From NCBI GenBank assembly GCA_029339505.1, contig JAQISU010000166.1:4889001-4953000 (forward strand): 64,000 nucleotides of DNA, read 5' to 3'. The position numbers and the translations under genes were made by a program. Under the pieces are notes generated by a model. The model was given only the letters and a program-made list of their open reading frames with translations. It ran no database searches and was not told where the DNA came from. Below, in pieces: positions 47,151-59,547 of the stretch; position 1 is the first letter of the stretch; each line of letters opens with the position of its first letter. Origin of the DNA: Unio delphinus (taxonomy: Eukaryota > Mollusca > Bivalvia > Unionida > Unionidae).

Positions 47151-47880
47151 TTGCACTTAAAGTAAGGAAGAACTATCTTATTTTCAGGGTCAAAAGGTGA
47201 AATATCAAGGTTGCTGTCACTAAAAAAATGGTTTTTGTACAATAACTGTTATATATTCATAGATACCACAAATCTTATGGTTTGATTCCATTTGGTGTAA
47301 AACAATAGCCCATCAATTTTGGGTCAGACTTTTAATTGTAAAGGTCACAGTAAAAAAAACCACAATGATTTTCAGACAATACAATTACTTGCAAATAAAG
47401 TACAGTACCTGAACCAAACTTGGTTGATAATTTCTACCTAAGGAAAGGAAGAAGCCTGTTTCTTTTGGATTAAAGGTCAAAGTCATGGTAACTGAAAGAA
47501 GACATATAGTGTAATGCATGGTAACTTTTGTTATAGACCACATGCTATGTTTGTGGAGCATTTGCACTTAAGGTATTTAAGATACCTATTGATTTAGGGG
47601 TCAGGTAGTTTTCACTTAGGGAAGGGAAGGAACCTATGTTATTTTAGACTAAAGGACAAGGTCACTGTCTAAAAGAAAAAATCTGGTTTTTGCATTGTAA
47701 CATTAGTTGTAGACCACACGCTATGTTTGAGGAAGGCTTGCACTTAAAGTATGGAAAATGCAGATTGATTTTGTGGTCAGATCATTAATTAGTCAAATGA
47801 TAAATATTAATGTGTTGCAAAATAAAAATAAATTTTGTGGAATAACTTTTGTTTTAGAGTAGGTTCTTTGACGAAGCTTT
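47150..47880. repeat. Diverged repeat of about 190-bp units
   Basis: Repeated words include TTGCACTTAARGTA, GGTCAAAGTCA/GGACAAGGTCAC, TGGTTTTTGCA/TGGTTTTTGTA, GTTATAGACCACATGCTATG and GTTGTAGACCACACGCTATG. About three to four units are visible. Sequence built from the same kind of words lies at 59.9-60.6 kb. Confidence 0.6.
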
Positions 47881-47920
47881 CTGGATGGTTTGCACTACTA
47901 CTACTAATACTACTACCACT

Positions 47921-48244
47921 TTGATGGCCTAGTGGTTAGAGCATCTGCCGCAGAAATGGGAGGTCGTGGGTTCGAACCCCGGCCAAGTCATACCAAAGAC
48001 TTACAAATATGGTACTAACAGCTGCCTTGCTTGGCGCTCAGCATTAAGAGGTTAGTGTTAGGACTGGTTGGCCTGGTGTCAGGATAATGTGACTGGGTGG
48101 GACATCATGTTATATGTCTGCAGCATGATGCCCTAGTGCTTGGCATCACTTTAAAACTACCTTACTGTAGACATCGTCGTGATATGACTGAAAAATTGTT
48201 AAAGCTATGTTAGAAAAACTAATTAAACAAACAAACAAACAAAC
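47921..48244 (+). mobile_element. tRNA-derived SINE, copy 1 (most complete)
   Basis: The tRNA-like head has box A TGGCCTAGTGGTTAGAGC (from 47,924) and box B GGGTTCGAACCCC (47,968-47,980), both near consensus for RNA polymerase III. The body has GGTACTAACAGCTGCCTTGC, GTTAGTGTTAGGACTGGTTG and GACTGGGTGGGACATCATG. The tail is (ACAA)n, 48,224-48,244. It sits inside an ACT-rich simple repeat present on both sides. SINEs with such a head, unique body and short-repeat tail are common in molluscs. Confidence 0.88.
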
Positions 48245-48249
48245 TATTA

Positions 48250-49360
48250 CTACTAACTATTACTACTACTGGTTTTATTGAATAGCAGTAATAAATTAAC
48301 CTTTATAATTAAATTGATTTAAATTTCCTGGTGCTGGTCCAAGTTACATTTAAAATAAAATATATACCAGTCTAAGTCTGATATTTTGATTACTTTCATT
48401 GTTCAAAATATTGTCTTTCTTTTCCATGGACTTTGTGCAATTTGGTTGTGCAAAGTATTTTTGTACTCTTGTCTGAGACCCTTGGGTTTATTTTCAAGGC
48501 TTTTGTGCACCAATTAGCTAACCAGTGTATGGTATCTTCAAATTATATCATCTCACTAGTACCATTATTTGGGCACACATTACCTACAATTGTTTTGTTC
48601 CTGTTGTGTGCAATTTGGCTGAAGGCTGCTGTTTCATGACCCCTCTGATTCCAATGAATGGCATTTCCAGATTCAAGGAAATGACCATCAGCCATGAGCA
48701 AGTTCTACCTTTCCTGAAAGGAAAGCATTGTCATCTTTAGCTGACTCAAGTGGACCTGTGCCTATTAGTCATTGGGATCTAGATTGGGGAATGAGTCAAG
48801 TTCCTGGATATGGACTCCATAAGAACCTGAAAAAGTACTGGGTCTAAGTCATCAGGTGCTGGTCACTGAGTACCAGGTGCTGGGCTGGCAACAAAAATGA
48901 ATCACTAACCACCTGTCACCAGTCACCCAGTCTAGGCAACTGTCACAGAATATTGTGATAAATACTGGCAACTAGGTATCAGTGTTCTTAAGTTACCAAG
49001 TATTTGACTTTGGACCTAACACTGCAGTGTTTAGGACCTCATTTCTGACTTTTGACCTTGCCCTGTTGTGCCTAGGACTTCATTCCTTGCCAAGCTGGAC
49101 TTGCCATAATATCATTCCTCAGCCTGAAGCAGAGAACATTGTGATCATCCATTGAAGGGGATGGGGGCAGGTAGACTATCTCCCCCAACACTACTCTGTC
49201 TCTATATGAGACAGAGAATGTGGAATGTCTTCTTTTTTCTCATGGCATGATGGATGAGTGTTCCACAGCCCATTGGTAGGCAGATTTGGCAGGCCTTGGC
49301 ATTGAACCTTGTCCTCTCCTCCATCTTCATTCTTGAAGAAATGTAGTAGGTTTGAGTCTG
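48250..49360. other. Non-coding stretch
   Basis: Higher GC than average in 48.6-49.3 kb, with repeated words such as ACTGGCAACTAGGTATCAG and CACCAGTCACCCAG. Open frames here lack splice context or family features. Confidence 0.35.
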
Positions 49361-49362
49361 AT

Positions 49363-49459
49363 ACAGTAGAACCTGTCTTGAAAGACCAGTGTCCTTCTGC
49401 CAAAATATAATGTTCTCTCAAGACAGATAGTCACTCAAAAACAGGTTCATCTACTATAT
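49363..49459. mobile_element. Tiny inverted-repeat remnant (Tigger/pogo-like ends)
   Basis: The left end CAGTAGAACCTGTCTTGA pairs with the right end ACAGGTTCATCTACTATA (reverse complement TATAGTAGATGAACCTGT). Only about 60 bp lie between. The CAGTAGAACCTnG start is common among pogo/Tigger-type elements; the assignment is tentative. Confidence 0.35.
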
Positions 49460-49499
49460 AATCAATAAATGAGTGCATTGAGATCCTGATCTGTCAAAA

Positions 49500-50540
49500 C
49501 AATTAGTGGTCTCTCAAGACAGCAAGACATTCCCTATCAATATTGATTTATCTTTCAGTGTAAAATTCTGTACCTCTTTTGAAATGGTGCCTTGTTAAGT
49601 AAAAAATTTGAAATATGTAGTATTTTATGTTATTTTTCAAATATCTTTCCTTCACCTGTACACTGATTTTCCTTCAGCTTTAGTCCAAGTCAAATAAAGA
49701 TGATATTCAAAGTTATGGAAGTTCTTAAATTATCAGACTTGAAAAATATTTATTGGACTCTAGTTACTGATTGAAGGAGGCAATTCACCTTGGACTTTTG
49801 ACTAACACGAGGAAAAGTGAAATGTAAAGTCAACACATATGTAGTACATGAACTACATTGAGTTTTACATCACAATATGGTAATTGTTATGTTTAAATAT
49901 CTAACTTAAAGTCATAATTGAACTATTCTGCCTTGTGGTCCCATAAAGTCTGTGTACAGATATATTCAAAGTGCAATCAGTCACTACACATCTCACACAT
50001 ACATGAACACACACAGATCACACAAGTTATTGACTCAGATTAATTAACTGCAGATGTGAATTATACACAAATGAAACTACAGCTGTTGGTCTTCAATAAT
50101 TATAGTTTAAATTAATGTTATGCATAACATGTACCAACATGTATTTAAATAGAGAAATTTAAAGTAGCTATAGAATGTGCTTAATTGTTATCAGTTGGGA
50201 CTGGGATTTCTTCCTTAATACAATACATTGGAAAAAGCTGATATGGACATAGAACACAATTCATTTTATACATACATGTTCTCTTCATTTGTCTCTCAGT
50301 ACTGACTTTCCCACTGTGTGGCAGTCAATACAGATTATATGTTAATTTAAAATACCTTCAAAGATGACTTCACAGTGAAGTCCTTGTCAAATGTTCAGTG
50401 GCATTTTTTGAGAGGTTGGACTGCAAACACAGATTTCACTTTCGGTTCATCACCAAGGTCTTATTACTCACTGTGCACTGTTGCTGAAATACACACAGAC
50501 AACCACTCCCTAAGCTCATATTCTCAAGAATAAATAATTA
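49500..50540. other. Non-coding stretch
   Basis: AT-rich sequence with no accepted features. Confidence 0.4.
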
Positions 50541-50690
50541 CATTTAAATCCCTACTAAAACTGCATGAATCCAACTGTTCTATCACCACCAAAATGAGAG
50601 AGGATTTATTTCTTCTAAAAATAGACTAGAACTACATTCATGGGTACTGAACTGGAAGTACTAATTGTGATGCAATTCCTGACAGGCCCA
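50540..50690 (-). mobile_element. LINE 3'-end fragment
   Basis: On the minus strand the words GGAATTGCATCACAATTAGT and ACTTCCAGTTCAG, then CTAGTCTATTTTTAGAA, match the 3' part of the LINE fragment at 52.0-52.3 kb. The coding part is almost entirely lost. Confidence 0.55.
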
Positions 50691-50699
50691 ATTTTTTAT

Positions 50700-50895
50700 G
50701 GGTAGTTTTAGTCAAACTTTCATATTTGCATGCCACACCTATTTCAACTTTATACATGAAGTCTTTTTGAATTTCCTTGCAAACAAGACATGTGACACCT
50801 GTCAGAAAGTGTGTAGTGCTGGTGTTCCACAGGGTGCAAGTTTTTGTCCATGTGCTCTTGAGAAACGAAAACTAAATTTTCTATATCTTCCTTAA
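50700..50895 (+). pseudogene. Possible RT fragment
   Basis: A 65-codon frame contains VCSAGVPQGASFCP, which resembles the GVPQGSxLGP block of LINE reverse transcriptases. No other block is recognisable. Confidence 0.35.
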
Positions 50896-50899
50896 TTTT

Positions 50900-51950
50900 G
50901 GGAAAATTTTAATGCACTAAAGCCTAATTTTAATACAAGATAAAACATGTCAAAAATATGTTAGCAGTTTAAAAATATTGATAAGTCTAATTTTAATGGA
51001 AATTTAAATAATTTAAATTTTAAAAGCTAAATTTTTTTTTTTAAATTAAATTTTCATACAAGTTTTTAAACTCAGTTTGACAATTTTTAGACAGTAAAGT
51101 TGACCAATGAATGTTTTTTAAAACAAATGTTAGTTTAGGTCTGTACAACTGATTACATATTTCTCAGAAGCTGTGAAGCAACATAGCTCATAGTGACTTT
51201 GGCAACTAACCACAATATGCCTGACCATGTAAACACTAAAGAAACAATGACAAGTGCTATGTTCCACATTTATTTTGTCAGGTACTTAGGCAGTTGGCAG
51301 TTATTTGTATAACTAATAGCACACTCAGATTTAAACTTCTGATGGGACCACCACCATGATTTATTAGGAAAAATGCATTCCATTTCAATGTTGATAACTA
51401 CAGAAGGCGGCAATGGGATAGGAAAATAGTTTCTAGGCAGGCTCTACATTACTGAACAATGGTGCTATTATCTCTCATGTCAAGAACCCTGTCTTTGAGG
51501 TGCTATATACCAGTTGTGGTAATAATGAAAGCATGGTGATATGAACTAATTTTGGTCATTTATGGCAGTATACTGCACATGTCCTTCTGAAATTTTGCTA
51601 TAACCACCAGATTACTGGAGAGCTTCCAAATTGATCCAACTCAAACACTTTGTTTCAGATACCAGGCTAGTCCTGAAAATATATAACATGTTTCAGTTAA
51701 TTCTAGTAAGATGAAGGTAATGAAGTTAAAATGTGTTAGTTATAGTGATTTCAAAATAACAATCAGGTTGCAACCATGAGAAAAGATATATTAAACTTTA
51801 CAGAGTTATACTGAGAATTGTGAAGCAATGGCCAGGTATTAAAGTAATAAATTCATCCTAAATGTATATGAGGTTTCTAAAAGCATATTTAGCCATTTAT
51901 GGGTTAAATAACTAATCAGCCAGACTATAGATCCTAAAGAATGAACAATT
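50900..51950. other. Non-coding stretch
   Basis: Very AT-rich (for example 50,930-51,070). No feature seen. Confidence 0.4.
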
Positions 51951-51959
51951 ACCTTGAAA

Positions 51960-52340
51960 TCTCTACCAAAAATGCATAAATCAGTTAAACAATAATGATA
52001 GAGGATAAAATGTTCTGAAAATAAACTAGTCTGAACTGGAAGTACTATTTGTGATGCGATTCCATATGCTAGAAGATTCCATGATTACTTTTGAGATATT
52101 ATTCCATTTAATGGCCCCAGAGTATTGAAAGCTTATTATTAGTAGTTTTTGGAATTCAGAATGTCATTGATTCAAGTTTATTGTACTGGTGATGCCATAT
52201 TCTCGGAATTGAAAAGAAATTCTCATGTAGACTGGGGCAGACTTAACAAAAACTTTTTTTTATCATTTTGTGTTTTAGAAGGTCAAGTTGTTCATGAAAG
52301 TTGGAATTTTTTAAGTTGTCAGTGCCTAATGAATTATTTC
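51960..52340 (-). mobile_element. CR1/L2-like LINE 3'-end fragment
   Basis: Minus-strand frames read SAPVYMRISFQFREYGITST, NLNQ, then after a shift FQYSGAIKWNNIS. This aligns with the FQYTGPVVWNNIPS end of the fragment at 24.5-25.3 kb. The downstream sequence matches the fragment at 50.5-50.7 kb. Confidence 0.7.
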
Positions 52341-52399
52341 ACTTTGCCCACCAATTATTATTTTTTAAGCTTGTTTTTCAACTGAACAATGTCTTTCAT

Positions 52400-53580
52400 A
52401 TTAAACATCTAACTTATCTCCCCACATTACATTACAATAAACAAAATGAGGCTGAATGTTGAAATGTCTCTAAAAATCCACTCACTCTATAATACACAAT
52501 TTTTTTGTTGCTCGTACAGTATAAACTGCAGTCAGCTGTTCCATAAATATAATGCTGATGATGTTAATGAGCTTAATTTAATCATGTTAAAGGTTGTTTT
52601 CTGGAATTAAACTATGATTAGACCCATCTAACCACCAGTTGTGAGTTACGATAATTTGAGACAAGTCTGCTCTCCCACTGGTAAGCAGAAAGAAGTGCTA
52701 ATTGCATAACACTGATCAAAGCAAATGGAAAAAAAAAGACTTCCATTAGAAAGTATAGACTTTCAATGAACAAACTGTGCAAAGTTCTAGAAAAGACATC
52801 CTTTTAATTGAAAATAAACACAGGTTAATGCTGCAGGTTTGGCAAGTGATTAGAAAATTCACTTGAGAGCCAGAAAATTGTACCTTTGTCTGCTGGGCAA
52901 ATGAATTTTCAACCCTGGAATATGATATTGTTTTGGAAATAAAGACTTTTTAAAAGAAATAATAGCCAAATGTATTTGCTTGTTTTTTTAGTAATGAAAC
53001 ATATTGTCAGCAAGAATACCAAGAAATTTTTAAGATACCTTTAGAGTCTTAATGGTCAGAGGTCATCATCACAGCATGTTCATACAAAAATAGTGGTTTC
53101 TGCATGGCTGGTTTAGATTAAAGTCCAATTCCCTTGACCAAACATGAAGGTCATTGAGATTTTTTGGGTAGTAATCTTTAGAATCGACCATTTCTATACT
53201 AGTAGTAGTGTGTTCACAGTGGACTTAATTACATACAGGGTAAAGCATATAATGTGTTGTTACAAAAATAGTGTTCTTATGTTGTGAGCTCATCCGAGCT
53301 CATTTGCTGTCAAATGAGAATGCTTCTTTTTATTGTTTTATGCCTCATTAAGCCATCAAAGTGGTCCTCATTTCATTGTCAGTGTCATTCTTGCTATATT
53401 ACCAAACTGTTGAGTTTTATTTGAGACTCCAACAAGGGATGGGTAATCAGTGTGCATGGCCCCAAAAAATGTATTTTTTCCAGTTGACAACTTAAAGTTA
53501 TCTTTTCATATAAGCTTATTGAAAAGTACAGGAATTTAACATTTGAGTCAAACATGATGTTTTTATGAAAGCATGTGTGT
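52400..53580. other. Non-coding stretch
   Basis: AT-rich. 53,030-53,280 holds words of the diverged repeat also seen at 47 and 60 kb (AATAGTGGTTTCTGCATGG, AAATAGTGTTCTTATG). No exon accepted. Confidence 0.4.
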
Positions 53581-53590
53581 TTATATTTGT

Positions 53591-53873
53591 TTTTTAATTT
53601 TTAATGTAGCTTTAACAATTTTCATATCGCTATGATGTCTGCAGTGTGACAGAATTTATAGAGATATCAAGCACTAGGGCTTCATGCCATATACATGAAG
53701 CATCATGTCCAACTCAGTCACATCATCTTGTCAGCAGACCGACAAATCCTAACACTAACCTCTTAATGCTGAACATTAAATGAGGCGCCATTTTTACTTC
53801 TTTTGTATGACTCACCTGGATTCGAAATTGCAACCTCCCACTTCTGAGGTGGATGCTCTAGCCGCTATGGCAC
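53591..53873 (-). mobile_element. tRNA-derived SINE, copy 4
   Basis: Minus-strand copy with head words AGCGGCTAGAGCATCCACC, degraded box B (ATTTCGAATCC), body GTTAGTGTTAGGATTTGTCG and GACTGAGTTGGACATGATG, and an A/T-rich tail near 53,595. Confidence 0.75.
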
Positions 53874-53879
53874 TTACAG

Positions 53880-55700
53880 CGGTCTTGAAAGCATTAATAC
53901 ACTTACAGAAAAAAATAGCTGGCAAAACACTCATATAATTAAAACTAACAGTCATTAACAAAACAATTCACAGTAAACTTCTGTCTTTAAAGTCAGTTGG
54001 ACAGTTGGATGTTTCATCTTATTAAATGCAGTCTTTGCTACTGTTAATAGTTCAGTTAGGGGAGGATTTAAAGGCAATGCAGGTGCCATTTGTTTTGATC
54101 TTTGCACAAATTAAAGACGGGATGGTGTCATTGTGCAAATTTCCTGAACATCTTCTTGAATTTTTCTCTGCGGAGAAAATGGCTTTCAGTGTCATACATA
54201 TATTAGTGAAATAAATCAGACCCCCAAATCTTTGTTGATACTCGTGAATGTTTGAGGCCCATATCATCAATGGGGGGGGGGGGAATTTATCTGGCTAATG
54301 TCAAATATGCTGGATTGTGCTGCTATGTCATTGGATAGACATGTATCATATATTCCAGATTGACTAACATTGATACAGCATTTGCAGTGTTAAAAATAAT
54401 TAATCCCCCTTATTGCTGAACTTTACAAATTTAAAAGAGTTCTGAAATTTAGTTTTGCTGGTCTCTGCTGGCTGTGCAGTTGGGTCATTCTTTCATCGAT
54501 CAGATCTGCATTTTGACATTTTGCTTTTAAAAATGAATCACCTTTCACTCTATTCGGACTACCAAAATAATCATGTTGTGCATTTTTTTTACATGGACTA
54601 ATCCAAAGAAAACATTTCTGCTTATCATGAACTTGTCAGTTATTTTTACTTGAAAATGGCCTAAACATCATTCAAGCCAGTGATGTGTAGTAACTTTTTT
54701 TCTCTTTAAAATACAGCTCCATGATTAACCTATACCTTCAAATGATGTGGTTTGTTTTGCTTTACCTATCCAAAATAGCCTCATGGGCTTTTCCTCGACA
54801 TGGCTTCACCTTAGTTAAATGGAAATCAAACTCAGATCACTATGAGAGCCAAATGATCACTAGTACATTGGCCCAAGGGCCACATTACTCAAACCTCTCT
54901 GCATGATAATTACTGCTTTCTTGGGGAGGGGGTACATACAATTTTGGCACATAATAGGCTATTCATGGCAGACAGTATATTTAATTTATTGGATGAAAAA
55001 TCCTGGAAGAAACACCGAGACTTGGGGAACCTCTTTGCAAAATTGTTTCACATACGCACATTGGCTGAGCCAAGATTTGAACTCATGCAGACTGAGGTGA
55101 GATTTGAATAAAAGATGTGCCTTAGACTATTAAGGTTCCCTGAATGGAGACTATGAAAAGCTTGATAGTGGCAAATTATGTAATCATTGATGACACTGAC
55201 ATTTACAGTGAACTCATATATGCCATGACAGTATGCTCAGGTCCCTGAGGTTATTGTCATTTATGCTTGTTGAACTTCTTACCTTGAAGTTTAAAGTCAA
55301 AATCAGTCAGTGGCAGTGTCATTATTAACATTGAAGTAATGGGTGTTTCTCAGTGATGAAGATTAATTTTTCACCATAATGGAGTTCTTTATTAAGATTA
55401 ATTCCATACTACTGGAAGGTGTGTTAAATAGGCAAAGGTGGCTCCATTTTATGAAAAAGTTTACTTTCATTCATAAATGTAATTTAATTTTCAATTTATA
55501 ATGATATAATGAAATAAAATTATAATGATTGTGTCTCTAGTTTTGTACCAATATATACAGACATCTGATATTATCATGCTCTATCAGTTTAATTAGTCTT
55601 TATTAATGATAAAGATGCCAATGCATATCCAGGTACTCAGCATACCTGCCTACTGATAATAATCTGAGTAATAAAATGAACAGCCATGTACCCATTAAAC
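53880..55700. other. Non-coding stretch, presumed EOGT intron
   Basis: Includes a G run at 54,272-54,282. A possible tRNA-like remnant on the minus strand at 54,815-54,895 has ACTAGTGATCATTTGGCTCT and GAGTTTGATTTCC. No exon accepted. Confidence 0.35.
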
Positions 55701-55720
55701 AAAATGTTTTCCATTTTCAG

Positions 55721-55736
55721 GGACGAACTATGGCAG
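55721..55736 (+). CDS. Candidate 16-nt microexon with the EOGT start codon
   Basis: A strong acceptor (TGTTTTCCATTTTCAG) and a good donor (GCAG followed by GTAAAG) bound the 16-base exon GGACGAACTATGGCAG. Its ATG has A at -3 and G at +4. Splicing to the exon at 63,143 gives ATG GCA GAA ATG in frame with the EOGT-like signal peptide. It could instead be a chance pair of splice sites. Confidence 0.4.
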
Positions 55737-55993
55737 GTAAAGGATAATACAACAATCAACATTTGTGGACCTTATGACTATTCACAAAGTTACTGTAGAC
55801 ATGTTAAAGACTAGTTAAAGAGAGTGTTATGCATCAATAATTAATCCATTTCTTTTGTGTCTATAGTCTTTTACTGACTATTAATCCACATGGATTTAGC
55901 CAATTTGTGACAAAAATTGTAACTGCAGATCCAGTTAAGTAGCAAAATTAAATGTACATTATTCAGTCTTCTGTAATTATTAATTATGGTATG

Positions 55994-55998
<5 letters not shown>

Positions 55999-56054
<56 letters not shown>
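55999..56054. repeat. (TA)n microsatellite
   Basis: About 28 uninterrupted TA units. Confidence 0.97.
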
Positions 56055-56056
<2 letters not shown>

Positions 56057-56059
56057 TTG

Positions 56060-57391
56060 CTCTTTGTATGCTCAGATGATGCTTTTTGCCACTTATATTA
56101 GTAGTAAATATTCCTATACCTCTCTTGGGGGCTGGCATGTTTGAACATACAACAATTAAGTAGTTCAGGTTCACATCTAATATCTAATACAAGTTCCCTT
56201 TGATCGGGTACCCATGTAACTGAGCATTAAAACTGACTGGTACTGGTAGAAATTTACCAAAATGTTGTCATCTCTATTTAAAGCAGGTAACAAGGTAACA
56301 TCAACACTGATCAAATTTTGTTTTTATTTGACAATTCACTAAGACCCACCTTTTTTCTTGCCCCAAAATTTGTAATCACTTACCAAGATTTGAGGAGATA
56401 AATGTGCTTAAATCCATTCAAATAAAAAAACAAATTAATTGGCAACATAAATTGTTTATTAGAAAAAAGAATTTGAATTTTTCAAAATATTGGTTGATAA
56501 TATGGCTATTTCCCATATAAATGTTTTACGGTAGCTGCTGGATTTGAATAAAAAAAAAATAGGTACCTGTACATATCTGCTACATGTCTGCTACAAGTCC
56601 TCAAGCTCTGGTCAATTTGCTAAAAATGTTCAATAGAATTTGTAAAGTCCCTTGGTTTTATGAACCTCTTAATAAAGATGATTAAGTTCATTGGACTAAA
56701 TCCTTGTTCACACTCAACTGTGGATGGGCTTATAATACAAATGATTTCTATATAGTGTGTATAACAGACTAAGAGAATGACAAGTTTTTACTAAGAATGT
56801 TCCAAGAATTTTAACAGATGGATCCTGTGACTGTATGTATGTCTTCATAATCATTTAATTCTCCATCACACCTCGGCTCTACTACTTGAAAGCCAAGCAA
56901 GATTAATGGATTTAACCATTTGCATGCTCATACATCTTCATTATAAAGTGTGTAACAATTGTGTACACAGTAGAATTCTATTTTTAAAGTCACTGTCCCA
57001 GCTCTATTTTAATTCCACTTTCCTGTCATTTCTAACTTCAGAGCCATTCGAGATTAAATTATGCTATTTTATATACATATAATTCATTATAGCATTTGTC
57101 TTTGTAAATTTATATAAATTTTGAGTGTACTGTTGTACCATCACTGTGTAAAGAACTCTATAAAATCTATGTTGATTCGCCGATGAATTTATAATTCCTA
57201 CATCATGCATATTTAATTATTACTGCTTTTATTGTATTGACTTTTAAGCAAATACAGAAAATAAACAACCATTCTGTTGCATACTTTTAATATAACTTTT
57301 TGCGACTAAGAGAAGTTTGGTGATAGAGAGGTTAGTGAATGCAGGATTAATGAAATTCTTTTCATAATTGTCTGTTCATTAGGGTATTAAT

Positions 57392-57395
<4 letters not shown>
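56060..57395. other. Non-coding stretch
   Basis: AT-rich sequence with no accepted gene or repeat. Confidence 0.4.

Positions 57396-57396
<1 letters not shown>

Positions 57397-57447
<51 letters not shown>
57397..57447. repeat. (AT)n microsatellite at the left border of LTR-like element B
   Basis: About 25 AT units ending exactly where the element's CpG-containing sequence begins. Confidence 0.95.
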
Positions 57448-57448
<1 letters not shown>

Positions 57449-58884
57449 CACGAAGATGAATTCAACAATAACAATTTAATGAAGCCTATAAATTTAAATG
57501 TCACACAATCACTCATCCTTTAAGTGATAGCCTATTTCATCTTATGATTTTCGGTGTGAGTTCGATTTTCCACCTGGCCTTTGGTTGTACTCATCTATTT
57601 ATTTGATCCTCTCACTCCTCCTGGATTCCACCTCTCCCGACTCCTCTCCTCCATTCACTTTCCTTCCGTTCTTTATCACTACTATTGGGACCACTTTCCC
57701 TGGTCTGTTCCCCGAACTTCCTCTCCAGATTTCCCACTTTCCTTCTCTTCCTTCCGTCTATAACGGAGACACTGGGACCACTCACTAGTCTGTCCCTCGA
57801 AGCTTCCTGTGAAAATCACAAGGCGTTAACATAGGGTTTATCACATCTCACCTCACACTAAATCATCAATTAACCATCAGATAAGGCTATTACCTTTTAG
57901 GAAAAGCATACAAACACATCGAAATTCCCACACACTCTTACAGGGAAACAATGGCGTAATAGCACGATATCATATATCCATACATCATATCACATAAGTA
58001 TATCTAATATATATATATTTAATCTCTCTGTACTTACAATATTACGACAGCCAGACGTATGTCTGTACACTACACTCCCACACGCGTACACAAATATTCA
58101 AATATTCATATTATTAATTTCTCACAGTGAAATCATTTCAAAGATACCATTCAATTTCTATAATTACATGGATAATGTGCTATTGTACTATAAAATAACC
58201 ACATAGCGAATTATAATAGTATTAATTCTTACTACGGCTAGCAAGCAATACGATTCTTTACAAATAGGAACCCATTCTTCAAATATACAAACATATCAAC
58301 ATCACAAAAAAATTATTCCTACTACGATTTTAGTAATAATGCGTATATACATGATCTACAATTAAATGCAGTCACAGACAGCAAAGATCGACAAATAGCT
58401 CACTGACCTTTTTAGAAGCTACCCTTAGAATCCTGTTCCTAAGGTTTTCCTGCCAATTAACGTATGGCCGCCAGAGTTCCAATTCATGGTGCGTTCTGTA
58501 ACGACTATGGCAACTAACGCTCGATGGCCTGTTAAAGATATATATTTTAGAATAAATCAGGGTCCCACCCCTATCTCGATTCTGATTGGGTAGCGCTTGG
58601 ACCCTATCCACTCGACTTATTCAATCTGGCGGTCCGTCAACGTATCCAGAAGATAAGGCACGCCCACTCCTTCTGGCAGCTTCTTTGATGTACAAAACAT
58701 CCTTCCAGCCCAAGGTGCTAATTACACTTCTGATGGGTCTTGGTCAGCTTCCTCTCTTAACTATGGCAAACTTACGTAAGGGATGGTGTTAGCCTGCGGT
58801 CATGTGTAACAATAAATAGTGACTTGTCCGACTTACTTGATACCACATGGTTCTAATTTAATTTTTGGGTCGGGCAACGCCACA
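57448..58884 (-). mobile_element. LTR-like element, copy B, between two (TA)n tracts
   Basis: Read on the minus strand it contains TGTTACACATGACC (from 58,811), CCAATCAGAATCGAGATAG (58,571-58,589), a TATA-like TTCTAAAATATATATC, GGAAGCTTCGAGGGACAGA (57,791-57,809), a purine-rich tract (57,620-57,770), AATAGGCTATCAC (57,524-57,536) and ATTAAATTGTTATTGTTGAA near 57,461-57,480. The same blocks occur in order in element A at 40.9-42.5 kb. At its right border TGTGGCGTTGCCCGACCC looks like a primer-binding region. Higher CpG than the flanks. No protein-coding ORF is seen. Confidence 0.5.
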
Positions 58885-58903
58885 TATATACATATATATA
58901 TAT

Positions 58904-58949
<46 letters not shown>
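58883..58949. repeat. (TA)n microsatellite at the right border of LTR-like element B
   Basis: Slightly interrupted TA repeat (ATACATATA, TAGATA) followed by more than 20 pure units. Confidence 0.95.
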
Positions 58950-58951
<2 letters not shown>

Positions 58952-59265
58952 GTTTATAAGTCAAATCCAACTGCAAACAACACAGGCCTGATCTGCTATC
59001 ACATAATGCATCAGAAGACTAAGGTCTGTTATGTATTCCAATGGATTATATGCTTGCACCATGAGGTTGAATGTGTCTCTACAATAAAATTGTTTTTTGT
59101 GCATAATTATGTATTGCAAATTTATGGTGCATTCATTGTATGTAAGAAAAGTCTGATTTTACTGCTTGGCTTTCAAATTTCATAAAAATTATTCATATAT
59201 ACGTATTTGGAATAATTGTTGTTTTACAGATACTTTAATATTTTTTGTACTTGAGTAAGACTGAT
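58950..59265. other. Non-coding stretch
   Basis: No feature seen in about 300 bases between the TA tract and the 69-bp tandem repeat. Confidence 0.4.
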
Positions 59266-59269
59266 GAAA

Positions 59270-59547
59270 GACATAGGCATTTCAAAGTGTTATGAGGAGC
59301 TGGAGGTTGAGTGCAGAGAATACATGATCATTGCAATGACATAGGTGTTTTAAAGTGTTATCAGGATGGGTGAAGGAAATATGGTGCAGGGATTGCATTA
59401 TGGAATTGATATAGGCAATTTAAAGTGTTATGTGGATGGGTGCTGGAGATGGAGTGCAAGAAATACATCATTGCACTGACAGGTGTTTCAAAAGGGTTAT
59501 GGGGATGGGAGCTGGCTGTGCATGGAGTGCAAGGAATACATTGCAAT
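59270..59547. repeat. Tandem repeat, about 69 bp, four units
   Basis: Units begin GACATAGGNNTTT, continue AAAGTGTTATGNGGATGGG and end GAATACATNATTGCAAT. Divergence is moderate. Confidence 0.88.

Noticed and set aside
47921..47995. Functional tRNA gene
   Set aside because: Boxes A and B are good, but the acceptor stem does not pair properly and the sequence continues into a SINE body with a repeat tail. Three sibling copies confirm a SINE.
58372..58611. 79-codon minus-strand frame in LTR-like element B
   Set aside because: No conserved domain. It overlaps the TATA-like and leader region shared with element A, so it is more likely non-coding element sequence.
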